The notes under the pieces: model-generated
The model's database searches: none
The model's input: the letters and a program-made list of their open reading frames with translations, nothing else
What the model was told of the DNA's origin: nothing
In this document: positions 9,047 to 18,800 of the stretch, piece by piece
Layout of the letters: every line of letters starts with the position of its first letter
How positions within the stretch are numbered: position 1 is the stretch's first letter
Translations under genes and position numbers: made by a program
DNA from: Anaerolineae bacterium
GTDB lineage: Bacteria > Chloroflexota > Anaerolineae > Aggregatilineales > J027
Assembly: GCA_008933735.1 (NCBI GenBank)
Contig: WBUL01000015.1
Location: 23,235-87,234 of the forward strand
Length of the DNA stretch: 64,000 nt
Direction: 5' to 3'

Positions 9047-10154
9047 TATTTCCGCCGGGGTCAACATTCAGGCTGGATTAGGACGTTATGCGCGTTCTCT
9101 CGTTAAAGCGATGCTTCCCTATGAACAGCCGCAGCTTTTTTACAACCGCATTCCTGGACGCACTCAGCTCATTCCTGAATTCAGCCATCTGACCACATAC
9201 AACGTCGAGATGGGATATAAGCGCTGGCGAATGGCGATCTGGCTCGGACAAATAGGGCATATTCCGTTTAACCGCTACGTGCCGGATACGACGATTTTCC
9301 ACGCGACGGAACACCTTTTGATGCCTCTGCGTGATGTCAAAACCGTGCTGACGGTGCATGACCTGATTTTTCGGTTGTTTCCGGAACATCACAAGCGGCT
9401 GAATTACTGGTTTCTGAATGCTGCTATGCCCCTCTTTGTTAAACGTGCGGACGCGATTATCGCTATCTCTGAATCCACCAAAGACGACCTTGTGGCCTAT
9501 TACGGTACCCCGCCAGAAAAAATTACGGTGGTGTATGAGGCGGCCGAACCTCACTTTCAGCCGCAGCCCAGCGCCGCCATAGACACTGTCAAAAGACGCT
9601 ATCATCTGCCGGATGATTACGTGCTGGTGGTGGGCACCATTGAGCCGCGCAAAAATTACACGCGGTTGGTTGAAGCGCTCATCGAGGTACGGAAAAAATA
9701 TCCTCGTTTGCATCTGGTCGTGGTGGGCAGTAAAGGCTGGCTGTATGAGCCGTTTTTCAAACGACTGGAGGAGTTGGACGCCTTTGAATGGGTGATTTTC
9801 CCCGGCTTTGTCCCTGACGCCGATTTACCTGCGGTGTACGCAGGGGCAAAACTGGCGGCGATGCCATCGGTCTATGAAGGATTCGGTCTGCCTATTCTAG
9901 AGGCCATGGCCTGCGGCACTGCCGTTGTATGCAGCGGTGAAACCGCTAGTCTGGCAGAACTTGGCGGTGAAACTGCTGCTTATTTTGATCCCTATGATGT
10001 TGAGCATATGGCGGCGGTGCTGTTGGATGTGCTGGATCAGGATGATAGGCGACGTGAAATGGCGCTGTCAGGGCCAGCCCGCGCGGCGGAATTCTCCTGG
10101 GATCGTGCCGCCCGTGAAACCCTGGCGATCTATGAGACCCTGCTTAATCGTTAG
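9030..10154 (+). CDS. Glycosyltransferase family 4 (GT-B fold)
   Basis: A 374-aa GT4 enzyme, similar in plan to the one at 7203. It has a glycine-rich N-terminal loop (AGVNIQAGLGRYARSL), LTVHDLIFRLFPEHH in the acceptor half, the donor-domain entry GTIEPRKNYTRLV and the E-x7-E signature in YEGFGLPILEAMACG. It overlaps the GT26 gene by 17 bp, which fixes it as the third member of a coupled glycan-assembly operon. It ends 11 bp inside the 3' end of the oppositely oriented gene that follows, with no room for a conventional terminator. It probably extends the glycan started by its neighbours. Donor and linkage are unknown. Confidence 0.93.
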   Translation: MALTIDISAGVNIQAGLGRYARSLVKAMLPYEQPQLFYNRIPGRTQLIPEFSHLTTYNVEMGYKRWRMAIWLGQIGHIPFNRYVPDTTIFHATEHLLMPLRDVKTVLTVHDLIFRLFPEHHKRLNYWFLNAAMPLFVKRADAIIAISESTKDDLVAYYGTPPEKITVVYEAAEPHFQPQPSAAIDTVKRRYHLPDDYVLVVGTIEPRKNYTRLVEALIEVRKKYPRLHLVVVGSKGWLYEPFFKRLEELDAFEWVIFPGFVPDADLPAVYAGAKLAAMPSVYEGFGLPILEAMACGTAVVCSGETASLAELGGETAAYFDPYDVEHMAAVLLDVLDQDDRRREMALSGPARAAEFSWDRAARETLAIYETLLNR

Positions 10155-12384
10155 GATTGTTTAGATAATACTCATCTCTGGGGAATAAATCCGTGTTCAG
10201 GTCGCTGTTATCGCGCGGCGTGTCCGGGGTCCAGATTTTAGGCTCTAGCTCAATGTACTGGACAAAATCGTCGGCATCCACCCCAGCGGCAGCCAGATAG
10301 GCTTGCACTTCCGGGGACTGGATTTTCTCCAACAGGGCGTCCGGGTTATATGGAATGGGCTCGTTGCTGCCCAGCAAAACCAGATCCCCCACGTTTATTA
10401 CATATGGAAAAACGCTGACAAAGGTTCGTTCTACACGAGGAGTTGCCATCCACTGCGACATGATACCGCCTTCCCGCAATTTGGAACGCGCCATCTCAAA
10501 AAAATCTTTGGAATAGAGCAGTCCACTGTGTGAAGCATACGGCAGAATGGCATCCGCTTCGATAATATCAAATTCACGGTCACTCAGGGCAAGTTCACGC
10601 CGCCCGTCCCCAATCACTATCTCATAACGCGGATCGGTAAGCAGGGAAGTGATAACGGGAGTGCTGTTTTTTTCGTTGTATGCTTCCAGAACATCAAGTT
10701 CAGCGCCAATGATTTCAACCGCCACAATACGGTCGATTTCAGGATTCACCCCCACGCTGTAAGGCGTTCCGGTCGAGCCAATCCCGATGACCATGACATT
10801 TTCAGGATCGGGATGTATTAAGGCCGGCAGACTGCCCAAGAAGCTGTGAACCTGACCAATCGGGATGCCACCCTGGAAGGTACCGTTAGCGTAAATTCCC
10901 ACGCCGTAACTGATGTCGCGCATTGCTGCAACGCCTGTCGAGTCTTCGGCCACAATAAAAAGTTCATCCGAGTTGGTGCTGTGCAGCCGCGACCACAAGG
11001 TGGTACCGGACGGAAATAAAAAAATAACGCCCAACAGTCCGGTGGCTAAAAATCCTGTTGCATAGCGTCGCCTGCTGGGGTTTTCAGCCAGCAGCACCAG
11101 TACAAAAATCAGCCCTAAGATTGCGATCAACCGCAGCGACCCGGCGGTTCCCAAAAAATGCAGCAAAATTGTCCCTGTGACAATTCCGCCCAGTGAATTG
11201 CCGAGGATATTAGCGACATCGACCAATCCGACACGCTGTCCAACGATGTGGGTATCTGTTTGCACTGCTTTTTGAACAATGGGGAAGTAAAAGCCAATCA
11301 TGAACGCTGGTGGCAGCATGATGACGGTCGGAATCACCAGATAGACAAACCAGGTCAGTAAATTGTCCTCAAGAACAAGTTCGATCCTGCTGCTGGCATC
11401 TCTCAGGTAAATTTCAAGAGGGTAGTGATTCGCCAGAATTGTGACGACCCCGATTGAAATCACCGAATACAGAGCGACCAAACCCTGAATCCAGAGAAAA
11501 ACCCGGCGAGGATTCTGAATACGATGGACAAAATACGCCCCGACCAAACTGCCCAGGGCGTCCCCAACCAGGAAAAAGAACAGCAGGTGAGCAAAGGTAT
11601 ACGCATTGGAGTGCAGCGTGACATCCAGAATGCGAAACCAGAGGATTTCCAGAGAAATCACGATGAAGCCGGAGACAAAGACCAGAAAACACCAGCCCCA
11701 TACCACACCTGGCACATGCCAGGGGTTGAAGTGGAGGTCTGCGCCAGTACGACGCTGGTCATCTCCGGGAAACTGCCCTGCGATTGCCAGTGCCACCAGC
11801 CCGACGAGCAGACTCAACGCCGCGCCAATATATACAGTTCCGTCGTAGCCAAATGAACCGATAAGCACCCAACCGGAAAGTACGGTGCCAACACCCGCCC
11901 CCAGCGTGTTGATACCGTAAAACCGGGTAATCAGCTTTGCGGCGTTTTCGACACTGCGGACGACTGCCTTGGAAAGCAGTGGGAGTGAAAGTCCCATTAA
12001 TGCAGTTGGCAGGAGCAGGCTGATGAATACAATGACCAGCAGCACTACAGGCGAACGCGCCAGGGTGTTCAGCTCAAGGAAAAGCAGATCATAGTACAGG
12101 AAACGGCTCAATATGGCGTAAATGGCGATTCCCAGGTTGCACAGACCATAGACCTGTACGGCGCGGCGGCTGGTTAAGCGATCAGCATAAGTGGTTCCCA
12201 GCAGACTCCCGACCCCCAACCCGGCGAGATAAGCGCTGGTCAGGATGGTGACAGATCGCACATCCGAGCCGGAAAACAATCCTAACATCCGCTGCCAGAC
12301 AACCTGATAGAGCAGAGCGCTGAACCCGGAAATAAAAAATGCGCTGACCAGCACATTTACTACGCCACGCCGAATCGAATCCAT
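10144..12384 (-). CDS. Membrane protein fused to a spermidine-synthase-like domain
   Basis: About 746 aa. The N-terminal 480 residues are a multi-pass, MFS-like membrane region with many hydrophobic segments. It opens with GFSALLYQVVWQRMLGLFSG, a phrase typical of the fused MFS/spermidine synthase family. The C-terminal part has a methyltransferase-like Rossmann fold: MVIGIGSTGTPYSVG, an acidic residue after strand 2 (AVEIIGAELDVL), GDGRRELAL, and IIEADAILPYASHSGLLYS. In true spermidine synthases the last motif carries the catalytic Asp. Substrate residues are only partly kept here, so polyamine synthesis is uncertain. I chose the ATG at 12384 because AGGAAA lies 10 nt upstream; an in-frame ATG at 12432 would add 16 non-conserved residues. 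The 3' end overlaps the converging GT4 gene. Confidence 0.82.
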   Translation of the reverse strand: MDSIRRGVVNVLVSAFFISGFSALLYQVVWQRMLGLFSGSDVRSVTILTSAYLAGLGVGSLLGTTYADRLTSRRAVQVYGLCNLGIAIYAILSRFLYYDLLFLELNTLARSPVVLLVIVFISLLLPTALMGLSLPLLSKAVVRSVENAAKLITRFYGINTLGAGVGTVLSGWVLIGSFGYDGTVYIGAALSLLVGLVALAIAGQFPGDDQRRTGADLHFNPWHVPGVVWGWCFLVFVSGFIVISLEILWFRILDVTLHSNAYTFAHLLFFFLVGDALGSLVGAYFVHRIQNPRRVFLWIQGLVALYSVISIGVVTILANHYPLEIYLRDASSRIELVLEDNLLTWFVYLVIPTVIMLPPAFMIGFYFPIVQKAVQTDTHIVGQRVGLVDVANILGNSLGGIVTGTILLHFLGTAGSLRLIAILGLIFVLVLLAENPSRRRYATGFLATGLLGVIFLFPSGTTLWSRLHSTNSDELFIVAEDSTGVAAMRDISYGVGIYANGTFQGGIPIGQVHSFLGSLPALIHPDPENVMVIGIGSTGTPYSVGVNPEIDRIVAVEIIGAELDVLEAYNEKNSTPVITSLLTDPRYEIVIGDGRRELALSDREFDIIEADAILPYASHSGLLYSKDFFEMARSKLREGGIMSQWMATPRVERTFVSVFPYVINVGDLVLLGSNEPIPYNPDALLEKIQSPEVQAYLAAAGVDADDFVQYIELEPKIWTPDTPRDNSDLNTDLFPRDEYYLNNPND

Positions 12385-12475
12385 AAAACACGGGTTTCCT
12401 AATTTCGCTGGGCTGGTATCATACACGGTCATGTTGAAAACACAATCCAGAATTGAGAGGTTTTGTTAAAGGGAC

Positions 12476-12638
12476 TTGTCAAAGACGACCAGTGAATTTA
12501 TGCTTTAAAAATGGACAGTGAAACTTCTGTGATGGTAATGTTCTTAAGGGGCAGTTCAACCGCCCGTCAATACCCCCTGCCTGTCTACATTATTATTAGC
12601 TAATTCAAACGCTCTGGGTCATTTTGCAGGGCGTTTTT
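12476..12638 (+). promoter_or_regulatory. Promoter and 5' leader with terminator-like hairpin ahead of the GNAT gene
   Basis: TTGTCA (12476-12481) and TATGCT (12499-12504) with a 17-bp spacer form a good sigma-70-type promoter. The leader that follows contains a 30-codon ORF (ATG 12511, stop at 12601-12603) whose last codons include three consecutive ATT (Ile) codons. Immediately after is a 10-bp stem, AAACGCTCTG (12607-12616) with CAGGGCGTTT (12627-12636, one G-U pair), a 10-nt loop and a T-run. The GNAT ribosome site starts only a few bases later. This is the layout of a transcription attenuator, but attenuation is inferred, and the hairpin could be a plain terminator for a small transcript. 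Confidence 0.5.
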
Positions 12639-12654
12639 GTTGTTAGGAGTAACA

Positions 12655-13116
12655 ATGGGTTTTAGTGTGCGTCAAGCCAATGGAAATGATCTGGATGAGC
12701 TGCTGAGGTTATGGAAGGAACGCAGCGAAGTCTATATCAAAGACCCGCGCATCAAACTGTCTGCGGATACCTGGCGCGGGGCCGTGTTGGGTTGGCTGCT
12801 GCGTGAGGATGTGCGGGTGCTTGTGGCTGACCGAGAGGATCAGTTGATTGGCTATATTATTGGCTGGGTGCGGCAAAATTTGCCTGGTATAACCCCCACT
12901 CACTACGGATTGGTGAGCGAACTCAGCGTAGACGGACACTGCAAACAGGGCGGCGTTGGGACGGCGCTGCTGGCCGCACTAAAAACCTGGTTCAAATGCC
13001 AGAATTTGACCTACATTGAAGTTCGCGTGCCGCACTTACAGGCGATAGAACAGGCCTTCTGGCGGGCCAGCGGTGCGTCGGATTATTATGACCATATGTG
13101 GTACAGGTTAGAGTGA
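12655..13116 (+). CDS. GNAT-family N-acetyltransferase
   Basis: A 153-aa single-domain acetyltransferase. It begins VRQANGNDLDELLRLW, the usual beta1-alpha1 of the fold. The acetyl-CoA pantetheine/pyrophosphate region is about 90-115: GLVSELSVDGHCKQGGVGTALLAAL, a Q/R-x-x-G-x-G/A type loop. The end, YDHMWYRLE, is also typical. The ATG at 12655 is preceded by AGGAG with 5-nt spacing; an upstream in-frame TTG at 12637 falls inside the terminator hairpin and is less likely. The acceptor (protein amino group, amino acid, antibiotic or polyamine) cannot be told. It heads a run of membrane TPR genes; the next gene starts 2 bp after its stop. Confidence 0.88.
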   Translation: MGFSVRQANGNDLDELLRLWKERSEVYIKDPRIKLSADTWRGAVLGWLLREDVRVLVADREDQLIGYIIGWVRQNLPGITPTHYGLVSELSVDGHCKQGGVGTALLAALKTWFKCQNLTYIEVRVPHLQAIEQAFWRASGASDYYDHMWYRLE

Positions 13117-13117
13117 C

Positions 13118-14113
13118 GTGTTACGTGAACTGGAACGCTGGCTAGGCAGGCGGAGTTTTCATCTGCTGATCGGTCTGCTGATTGCGACCGGGCTTGCCAG
13201 CCTGATCTTACAAATCGCTGCTCCCAATGAGTCGTGGTCGCTGAGCTTGCAGACCGCGCTGGTGCTCATTTTTGTGGGCGGTGTGGTTTACATCGTGGGC
13301 CGTCGAATGTCGCCCGAAACACGCCGCCGAATGCTCATTGTGACCCTGCCCGCGATGGGTGCGGTAGGGCTGGGGCTGATTGTCCCAAGCCTGCTGCGGT
13401 TGTTTCTGGGGGCGGCGCTGGGCTGGCTGCTCACCGCACAGATTCTGATGCGGAATACCGAGAAGCGTGAATACAAACTGGCGATTCGGGCGATGCGGCA
13501 AAAAGACTATGAAAAGGCGATAGAGATGATGAGTCATCTCATCAAGCAGGAGCCCGAAGTCCCGGAACATTATCAGTTTCGCGCCCAGCTTTACCGCCTG
13601 AACAGAGAATTAAAACGTGCCAGACGCGATTATGAAAAAATCGTTGCCCTCTCACCAGAAACAGGCGTGGGTCAAAACGGATTGGCCGAACTGTATCTGC
13701 AAATGGGTGATTTAGCGGCTGCCCGTGAATGGGGACAAAAAGCCTACGAACGTGTACCGGAAGATTGGGTTGCCCTCTATAACCTGGGGATGGTGGCGGA
13801 ACGCCAGCATGACGATTCCGCCGCAATCGATTTTCTAAGGCGTGCCCTGGAAATGACCCTACCGGATGGCCGCTACCGTTTGCTGACCAAACTCTGGCTG
13901 GCGCGGGCCTATTTTCGGCAGGGGAGTGATGAACAGGCCGAGGATACCCTGCGCGAGTTAAAGAAGGAAAAAGCCGGACTTCACGACTGGAAAATCATCA
14001 TGGAAAGCGATGAAGCCGCTGCGACGATCCGGGAACTTCTGGCGGCGGATGTTGAACAGGCGGAAGCCCTTATCAATGGAAAAGCGTTAAGCGATGTCTT
14101 TGCTGCTGCGTGA
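13118..14113 (+). CDS. Membrane-anchored TPR protein
   Basis: A 331-aa protein starting at GTG. Three hydrophobic segments lie in the first about 115 residues (LIGLLIATGLASLIL, TALVLIFVGGVVYIV, and an AMGAVGLGLIVPSLLRLFLG region). After these comes a helical, charged cytoplasmic domain with several tetratricopeptide repeats from about 125: AMRQKDYEKAIEMMSHLI, YQFRAQLYRLNRELKRARRDYEKI, LAELYLQMGDLAAAREWGQKAY and LYNLGMVAERQHDDSAAIDFLRRAL. TPRs are protein-docking surfaces, so this is probably a scaffold at the membrane. It overlaps the next TPR gene by 20 bp and follows the GNAT gene by 1 bp. Function unknown. Confidence 0.82.
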   Translation: MLRELERWLGRRSFHLLIGLLIATGLASLILQIAAPNESWSLSLQTALVLIFVGGVVYIVGRRMSPETRRRMLIVTLPAMGAVGLGLIVPSLLRLFLGAALGWLLTAQILMRNTEKREYKLAIRAMRQKDYEKAIEMMSHLIKQEPEVPEHYQFRAQLYRLNRELKRARRDYEKIVALSPETGVGQNGLAELYLQMGDLAAAREWGQKAYERVPEDWVALYNLGMVAERQHDDSAAIDFLRRALEMTLPDGRYRLLTKLWLARAYFRQGSDEQAEDTLRELKKEKAGLHDWKIIMESDEAAATIRELLAADVEQAEALINGKALSDVFAAA

Positions 14114-14858
14114 TCGACGGGTGCTGCTTGCTGCGGGAATCAGCCTGCTGGAATGGCTGTTCGTGGCAGGGGCTGCTGTATTTGGCAGCGCCGACCAATT
14201 CCCGATGGTGCTGGCGGTGGTGATTGTCGCCAGTGCGGTGCAGTTTTATGCGCTGTTTTATCGTCGTCGCAGCCCATTGGCAAAAGCGCAGCAGCTATTC
14301 CGCGAAGGGCGTTTCCAGGAAGCTGTTGACGAACTGCAATCCCATTTAAGTGATGGTGATGTGCAGGCACTTACCCTGCTTGGAAACACCTACCGTCAAA
14401 TGGGACAGCTCGTAGACAGCGAAAAGACACTGCGGGAGGCGGTTCTGCTGCAACCCGATAACCCATTCCCCTTGTATGGGCTGGGTCGAACCCTGTTGGT
14501 GCAGGGAAAATTTGCGGAGGCCGCCAACTGGATACAAAAAGCTCTAGACGGCGGCGGGCAGAAGGTTTTACGGGCGGAACTGGCACTCGCCCACTATCTT
14601 AATAAGGATGCAGAACAAGCAGGCCAGGCCGCCGAAAAAGCGGCGCGTCTGCTGCAAATGGAAGCCTATCGGGTTTTGATGGTGAACTATATTTTGCATC
14701 AGACCCGGAACAATTCTAAGGCGGTAAATATGATGGCGCGGGTCGCTGATGCGCTCCCCTACTGGCACGCCGAAGCCGAGCGTTTTGCAGCTACACCGTA
14801 TGGGACGATACTAATGGGGGAAGTAAATCATCTTAAGAGCCTTTTACCAAAGGAGTAA
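14094..14858 (+). CDS. Second membrane-anchored TPR protein
   Basis: A 254-aa protein with the same plan as its neighbour but shorter. Two hydrophobic segments sit at the N-terminus (ISLLEWLFVAGAAVFG and MVLAVVIVASAVQFYALFY). TPR-like helices follow: AQQLFREGRFQEAVDELQSHL, ALTLLGNTYRQMGQLVDSEKTL and LYGLGRTLLVQGKFAEAANWIQKAL. The ATG at 14094 lies inside the end of the first TPR gene (20-bp overlap), which suggests coupled translation and a complex of the two proteins, possibly arising by duplication. It is followed after 7 bp by a small anchored protein. Function unknown. Confidence 0.8.
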   Translation: MSLLLRDRRVLLAAGISLLEWLFVAGAAVFGSADQFPMVLAVVIVASAVQFYALFYRRRSPLAKAQQLFREGRFQEAVDELQSHLSDGDVQALTLLGNTYRQMGQLVDSEKTLREAVLLQPDNPFPLYGLGRTLLVQGKFAEAANWIQKALDGGGQKVLRAELALAHYLNKDAEQAGQAAEKAARLLQMEAYRVLMVNYILHQTRNNSKAVNMMARVADALPYWHAEAERFAATPYGTILMGEVNHLKSLLPKE

Positions 14859-14865
14859 CAAAAAC

Positions 14866-15333
14866 ATGCGGCGGTTAAGCTGGAACGTTCGTGTTGTTCT
14901 GGGGCTGATTATTCTAGTTATCATTGCGGCTGTCGTGTTTGTTATCTATTATAATGTGACGCGCACGCGGCTGGATAAACCAATGGAAGTCAATAAGTAT
15001 CCAGATGCACAGCTCGTCTTTGAAGAGAAACTGCTCGATGGGAGTGACCGCCTGTATTACGAGATCGACTCCGATGATGTAGGCGGAGTTGATGGGCTGG
15101 CACAGAGAGTTGAAAGATTTTACCGGGATGAGGAATATACCTGCCGTGCTTTGTACGATAACAGCGTGTATGTGTACTCAACGTGTTTGCTGGAAAAAAC
15201 AAATTTCCTGGGTTTTGACCGTTTTAATCGGATTATGATCGTGCCTTTGCGCGACGAAAACAACAATTTAACCGGCGACGTGGGGATCGATGTGCGTCGC
15301 AGTTGGGGTTCAAATGGCGGAATTGGAAACTAA
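14866..15333 (+). CDS. Small protein with N-terminal membrane anchor
   Basis: A 155-aa protein. Residues about 8-32 form one strong hydrophobic segment (VVLGLIILVIIAAVVFVIYY), with an Arg-rich start on the inside, so the remaining about 120 residues should face outward. The outer part is mixed alpha/beta, contains two Cys (in EYTCRALY and YSTCLLEK) that could form a disulphide, and has no known catalytic motif. A good ribosome site (AAGGAG) precedes the ATG. Its stop and the next start overlap as TAATG. I do not recognise the family. The context suggests a membrane complex with the TPR proteins. Confidence 0.72.
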   Translation: MRRLSWNVRVVLGLIILVIIAAVVFVIYYNVTRTRLDKPMEVNKYPDAQLVFEEKLLDGSDRLYYEIDSDDVGGVDGLAQRVERFYRDEEYTCRALYDNSVYVYSTCLLEKTNFLGFDRFNRIMIVPLRDENNNLTGDVGIDVRRSWGSNGGIGN

Positions 15334-15830
15334 TGTCAGACGAACAAAAGCCGACGACCGAACACGAAGAAACGGGTTTACATATACCGATCTGGGTGGC
15401 ACTGGCGGCATTAGCTGTTGCGCTGATACTGGCAGGAATTATCATGTCCAATGTGCTGGGGACGCTGGTTGATCTGGTGTTTCCAGAAGCGGTGGATGTG
15501 CCTTTGCCGTCGGGCGCTGTCGAAATAGATCATATCGAAGACTCAAAAACGGCGGACGAGGAATGGCTGTACGGTGTTGACGAAGATGCTTGCCGGGTAA
15601 GCTGGTTTTATCAGGAGGCCGGGGCAAGCTGCAACTTCATGCCCACCATGTGTGATGTTGGGGAAGACAATATTCCTTATCTCATCATGGATGAGCCCGC
15701 TGCAATGGTAGCACGATGCACAGGTGAAAAACCTGCTGAAGTTTCCGGCTATTCCTATGAAGTGTTGGTCAGCACGGGCAGTGCCGATTACCAGACCTAT
15801 TTTCGGGTATATGTATACAAAGAACGTTGA
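15333..15830 (+). CDS. Small anchored protein with Cys-rich outer domain
   Basis: A 165-aa protein starting at the ATG of a TAATG junction with the preceding gene. A polar N-terminus (MSDEQKPTTEHEE) is followed by one hydrophobic segment (WVALAALAVALILAGIIM, about 20-40). An outward domain then follows with four Cys between about 85 and 135 (DACRVSW, GASCNFM, PTMCDVG, VARCTGE), suitable for two disulphides. I do not recognise the family. It matches the previous protein in plan (one anchor, small outer domain), so the two may be partners. It ends 8 bp before the ileS ATG, so it is likely in the same transcript as ileS. Confidence 0.72.
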   Translation: MSDEQKPTTEHEETGLHIPIWVALAALAVALILAGIIMSNVLGTLVDLVFPEAVDVPLPSGAVEIDHIEDSKTADEEWLYGVDEDACRVSWFYQEAGASCNFMPTMCDVGEDNIPYLIMDEPAAMVARCTGEKPAEVSGYSYEVLVSTGSADYQTYFRVYVYKER

Positions 15831-15838
15831 GGAAGTCC

Positions 15839-18800
15839 ATGTTTAAAGCGGTAACGCCCAAAATCAATATCCAGGATAACGAACTGAGTGTCCTGCAATA
15901 TTGGCGCGAGAAAAACATCTTTGAGCGCTCCATGAAGGAACGGGAGGGCGGCCCGGTCTATGTGTTTTATGAAGGCCCGCCAACGGCCAATGGCCGACCC
16001 GGCAGCCACCATGTAATTTCTCGTGCCTTTAAGGATATGTTCCCCCGCTACCAGACCATGCGCGGGCGCTATGTGCTGCGAAAAGGCGGATGGGATACAC
16101 ACGGCCTGCCCGTCGAAATCGCGGTTGAGCAGGAACTTGGCATCAAGTCCAAGGCTGAAATTGAAGCGTATGGCATTGCGGCGTTTAATGAAAAATGCAA
16201 GGAAAGCGTCTTCCGTTACATCCAGGAATGGGAAGACCTGACGGAACGCATTGCCTTCTGGGTCTCGTTGGAAGATGCCTATGTCACCTATCACAATGAG
16301 TACATCCAGACTGTGTGGTGGATTTTGAAGCAGCTCTGGGACAAGGGCCTGATTTATCAAGGGTACAAGGTTGTTCCTTACTGCCCACGATGTGGCACGC
16401 CTCTGAGCAGTCACGAGGTCGCGCAGGGGTATGATGAAGTGGATGACCCCAGCGTGTATGTGCGTTTTAAGGTTCAGGGAGAAGATCACACCTATTTTCT
16501 GGTATGGACGACTACGCCCTGGACACTACCGGGGAACGTCGCGCTGGCGGTCGGTGAAAAAGTTGACTACGTGCTCATCGAAGGAAAGGTGAGCGCGGAT
16601 ATGCCTACAGAACGGCTGTATCTGGCAAAAGATTTGCTTGAGGAAGTCGTTTTGAAGCGGGTTAAAGATGGCGGCGGTTATACCATTGCAGCGGAAATGA
16701 AGGGCCGTGAGCTGCTCGGCAAACATTACGAGCCGCTGTATTCTGATCTCCCCGTTGAACAGGATTACTGTTACGTTGTAGGGGGCGATTTCGTCAGCAC
16801 CGAGGACGGAACAGGGATTGTCCATATTGCTCCGGCTTTTGGCGCGGACGATCTTGAAGTCGGCAAAAAGTTCAACCTGCCTATTCTGGTTACGGTGGAT
16901 GCAACCGGGCATTTTATTGAACAGGTCAAGCTGGTCGCAGGGGAGTATTTCAAGCAGGCGGACAAAGCGATCAGCCGTGATCTGCGGGATCGTGGTCTGA
17001 TGTTCTTTAGCGGCACCTACCGCCATACGTATCCCTTCTGCTGGCGCGACAAAGGCCCGTTGATGTATTACGCCCGCTCGACATGGTACATCCGCACGAC
17101 GGCATACCGCGATAAGCTGGTAGAGTTGAATAACACGATCAACTGGATTCCTGAACACGCGGGCGAGGGGCGTTTTGGCAACTGGCTGGCGGAAGTCAAG
17201 GACTGGGCACTTGGACGTGAACGCTACTGGGGAACACCACTCCCTGTCTGGGTATGCGATAATCCCGACATCAACTACAGCGTTTGTGTCGGCAGCATCA
17301 AGGAACTGGAAGAGCATGTCGGGCGTAGTTTGCCCGATCTGGAACTCCACCGCCCCTATGTGGATGACATCACTTGGGAAGTGGAAATCGATGGCAAAAA
17401 AGGTACCATGCGCCGCGTGCCAGAAGTGATTGATGTGTGGTTTGACAGCGGCGCGATGCCATTTGCCCAATGGGGGTATCCGTTCAAAAACCAGGAGAAA
17501 TTTGAGGAACAGTACCCGGCAGACTACATCTGTGAAGCGGTTGACCAGACTCGCGGCTGGTTTTACAGCCTGCACGCGATTTCGACCCTGCTCAATGAGC
17601 ATGTCAGCTTTAAAAATGTCATCTGCCTGGGGCACATTCTGGATGTGAATGGGCAGAAAATGTCCAAAAGCCGCCCGGAAACTTTCGTTGAACCCTGGTC
17701 GGTATTGGAAAAATACGGAGCAGATGCTTTCCGATGGTATATGTACACCGCTGCCCCGCCCGGTGAGTCTCGTCGTTTTTCGGTAGAACTGGTTGGGGAT
17801 GTGGTACGCGGATTTTACCTGACATTGTGGAATGTGTTCAGCTTCTTTACGACGTATGCGAATCTGGACGAGTTTGACCCGCGTGAAAAACCCGTGCCAT
17901 TTGATGAACGCGACCCGCTGGACAGGTGGATTCTGAGCGAATTGAATCTGCTGGTGGAACAGGTCGCCCAGGCACTGGAAAGCTATGACGCGCCCGGCGC
18001 AACCCGGCCCATCGAAGAATTCGTTGATTTGTTGAGCAACTGGTATCTGCGGCGGTCGCGGCGGCGCTTCTGGCGTTCAGGCAATGACAGCGACAAAAAG
18101 GCAGCCTATCAGACTCTCTATGAATGTCTGGTAGGGGTTGCCAAACTGATCGCGCCCAGTATGCCGTTTCTGGCGGATAAACTGTATATCAATCTGGTTG
18201 CGGAACTTGACCCGGACGCCCCTGACAGTGTGCATCTGGCGTTGTGGCCTGAGGTTAATCATGCTCAAGTGGATATGACGCTGGTGGACGAGATGCGGTT
18301 GATCAAGCGGTTGGTCAGCCTGGGGCATTCCGCCCGCCATTCGGAGAATATCCGTGTGCGCCAGCCGCTGAGTGAGGCGGCCTTTGGTGTGCCCTCTGAC
18401 CGGGATGCTGCCGTTGTGCTGCGTCTGAAGGACATCATCGCGGATGAGCTAAATGTTAAGCAGGTGCGCGTGCTGGAGGCAGGAACCTCTGGTATGGTGA
18501 ATTACAAACTCAAACCTGTGGATACACTGGGACGCGAACTGCGGCAGGATTTTCAGGCGGTACGCAATGCTATTGTGAACGGCGATGGGCAGCAGGTGGC
18601 GTCCTGGGGCCAACAACTGCTGCGTGGGGAGAAAATCCATGTGCAGGCCAACGGTAAGACATTTGAACTTGGTTCTGATCAGGTGATAGTCCAGCAAACG
18701 GGGGCCGCCGGGTACGCAGTGGCCGAGACAGCCGGTTATCTGGCTGCCTTAAGAACTGAACTTACCGACGAACTGGTTCAGGAAGGACTGGCGCGGGAGG

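Noticed and set aside
12540..12580. A GTTCAAC loop in a GGGC/GCCC stem resembling a tRNA T-arm
   Set aside because: No matching acceptor stem, D-arm or anticodon arm can be formed around it.
16526..17635. A 369-codon open frame on the minus strand inside ileS
   Set aside because: It is the mirror of a strongly conserved plus-strand gene, has no family motif and no ribosome site; a by-product of codon bias.
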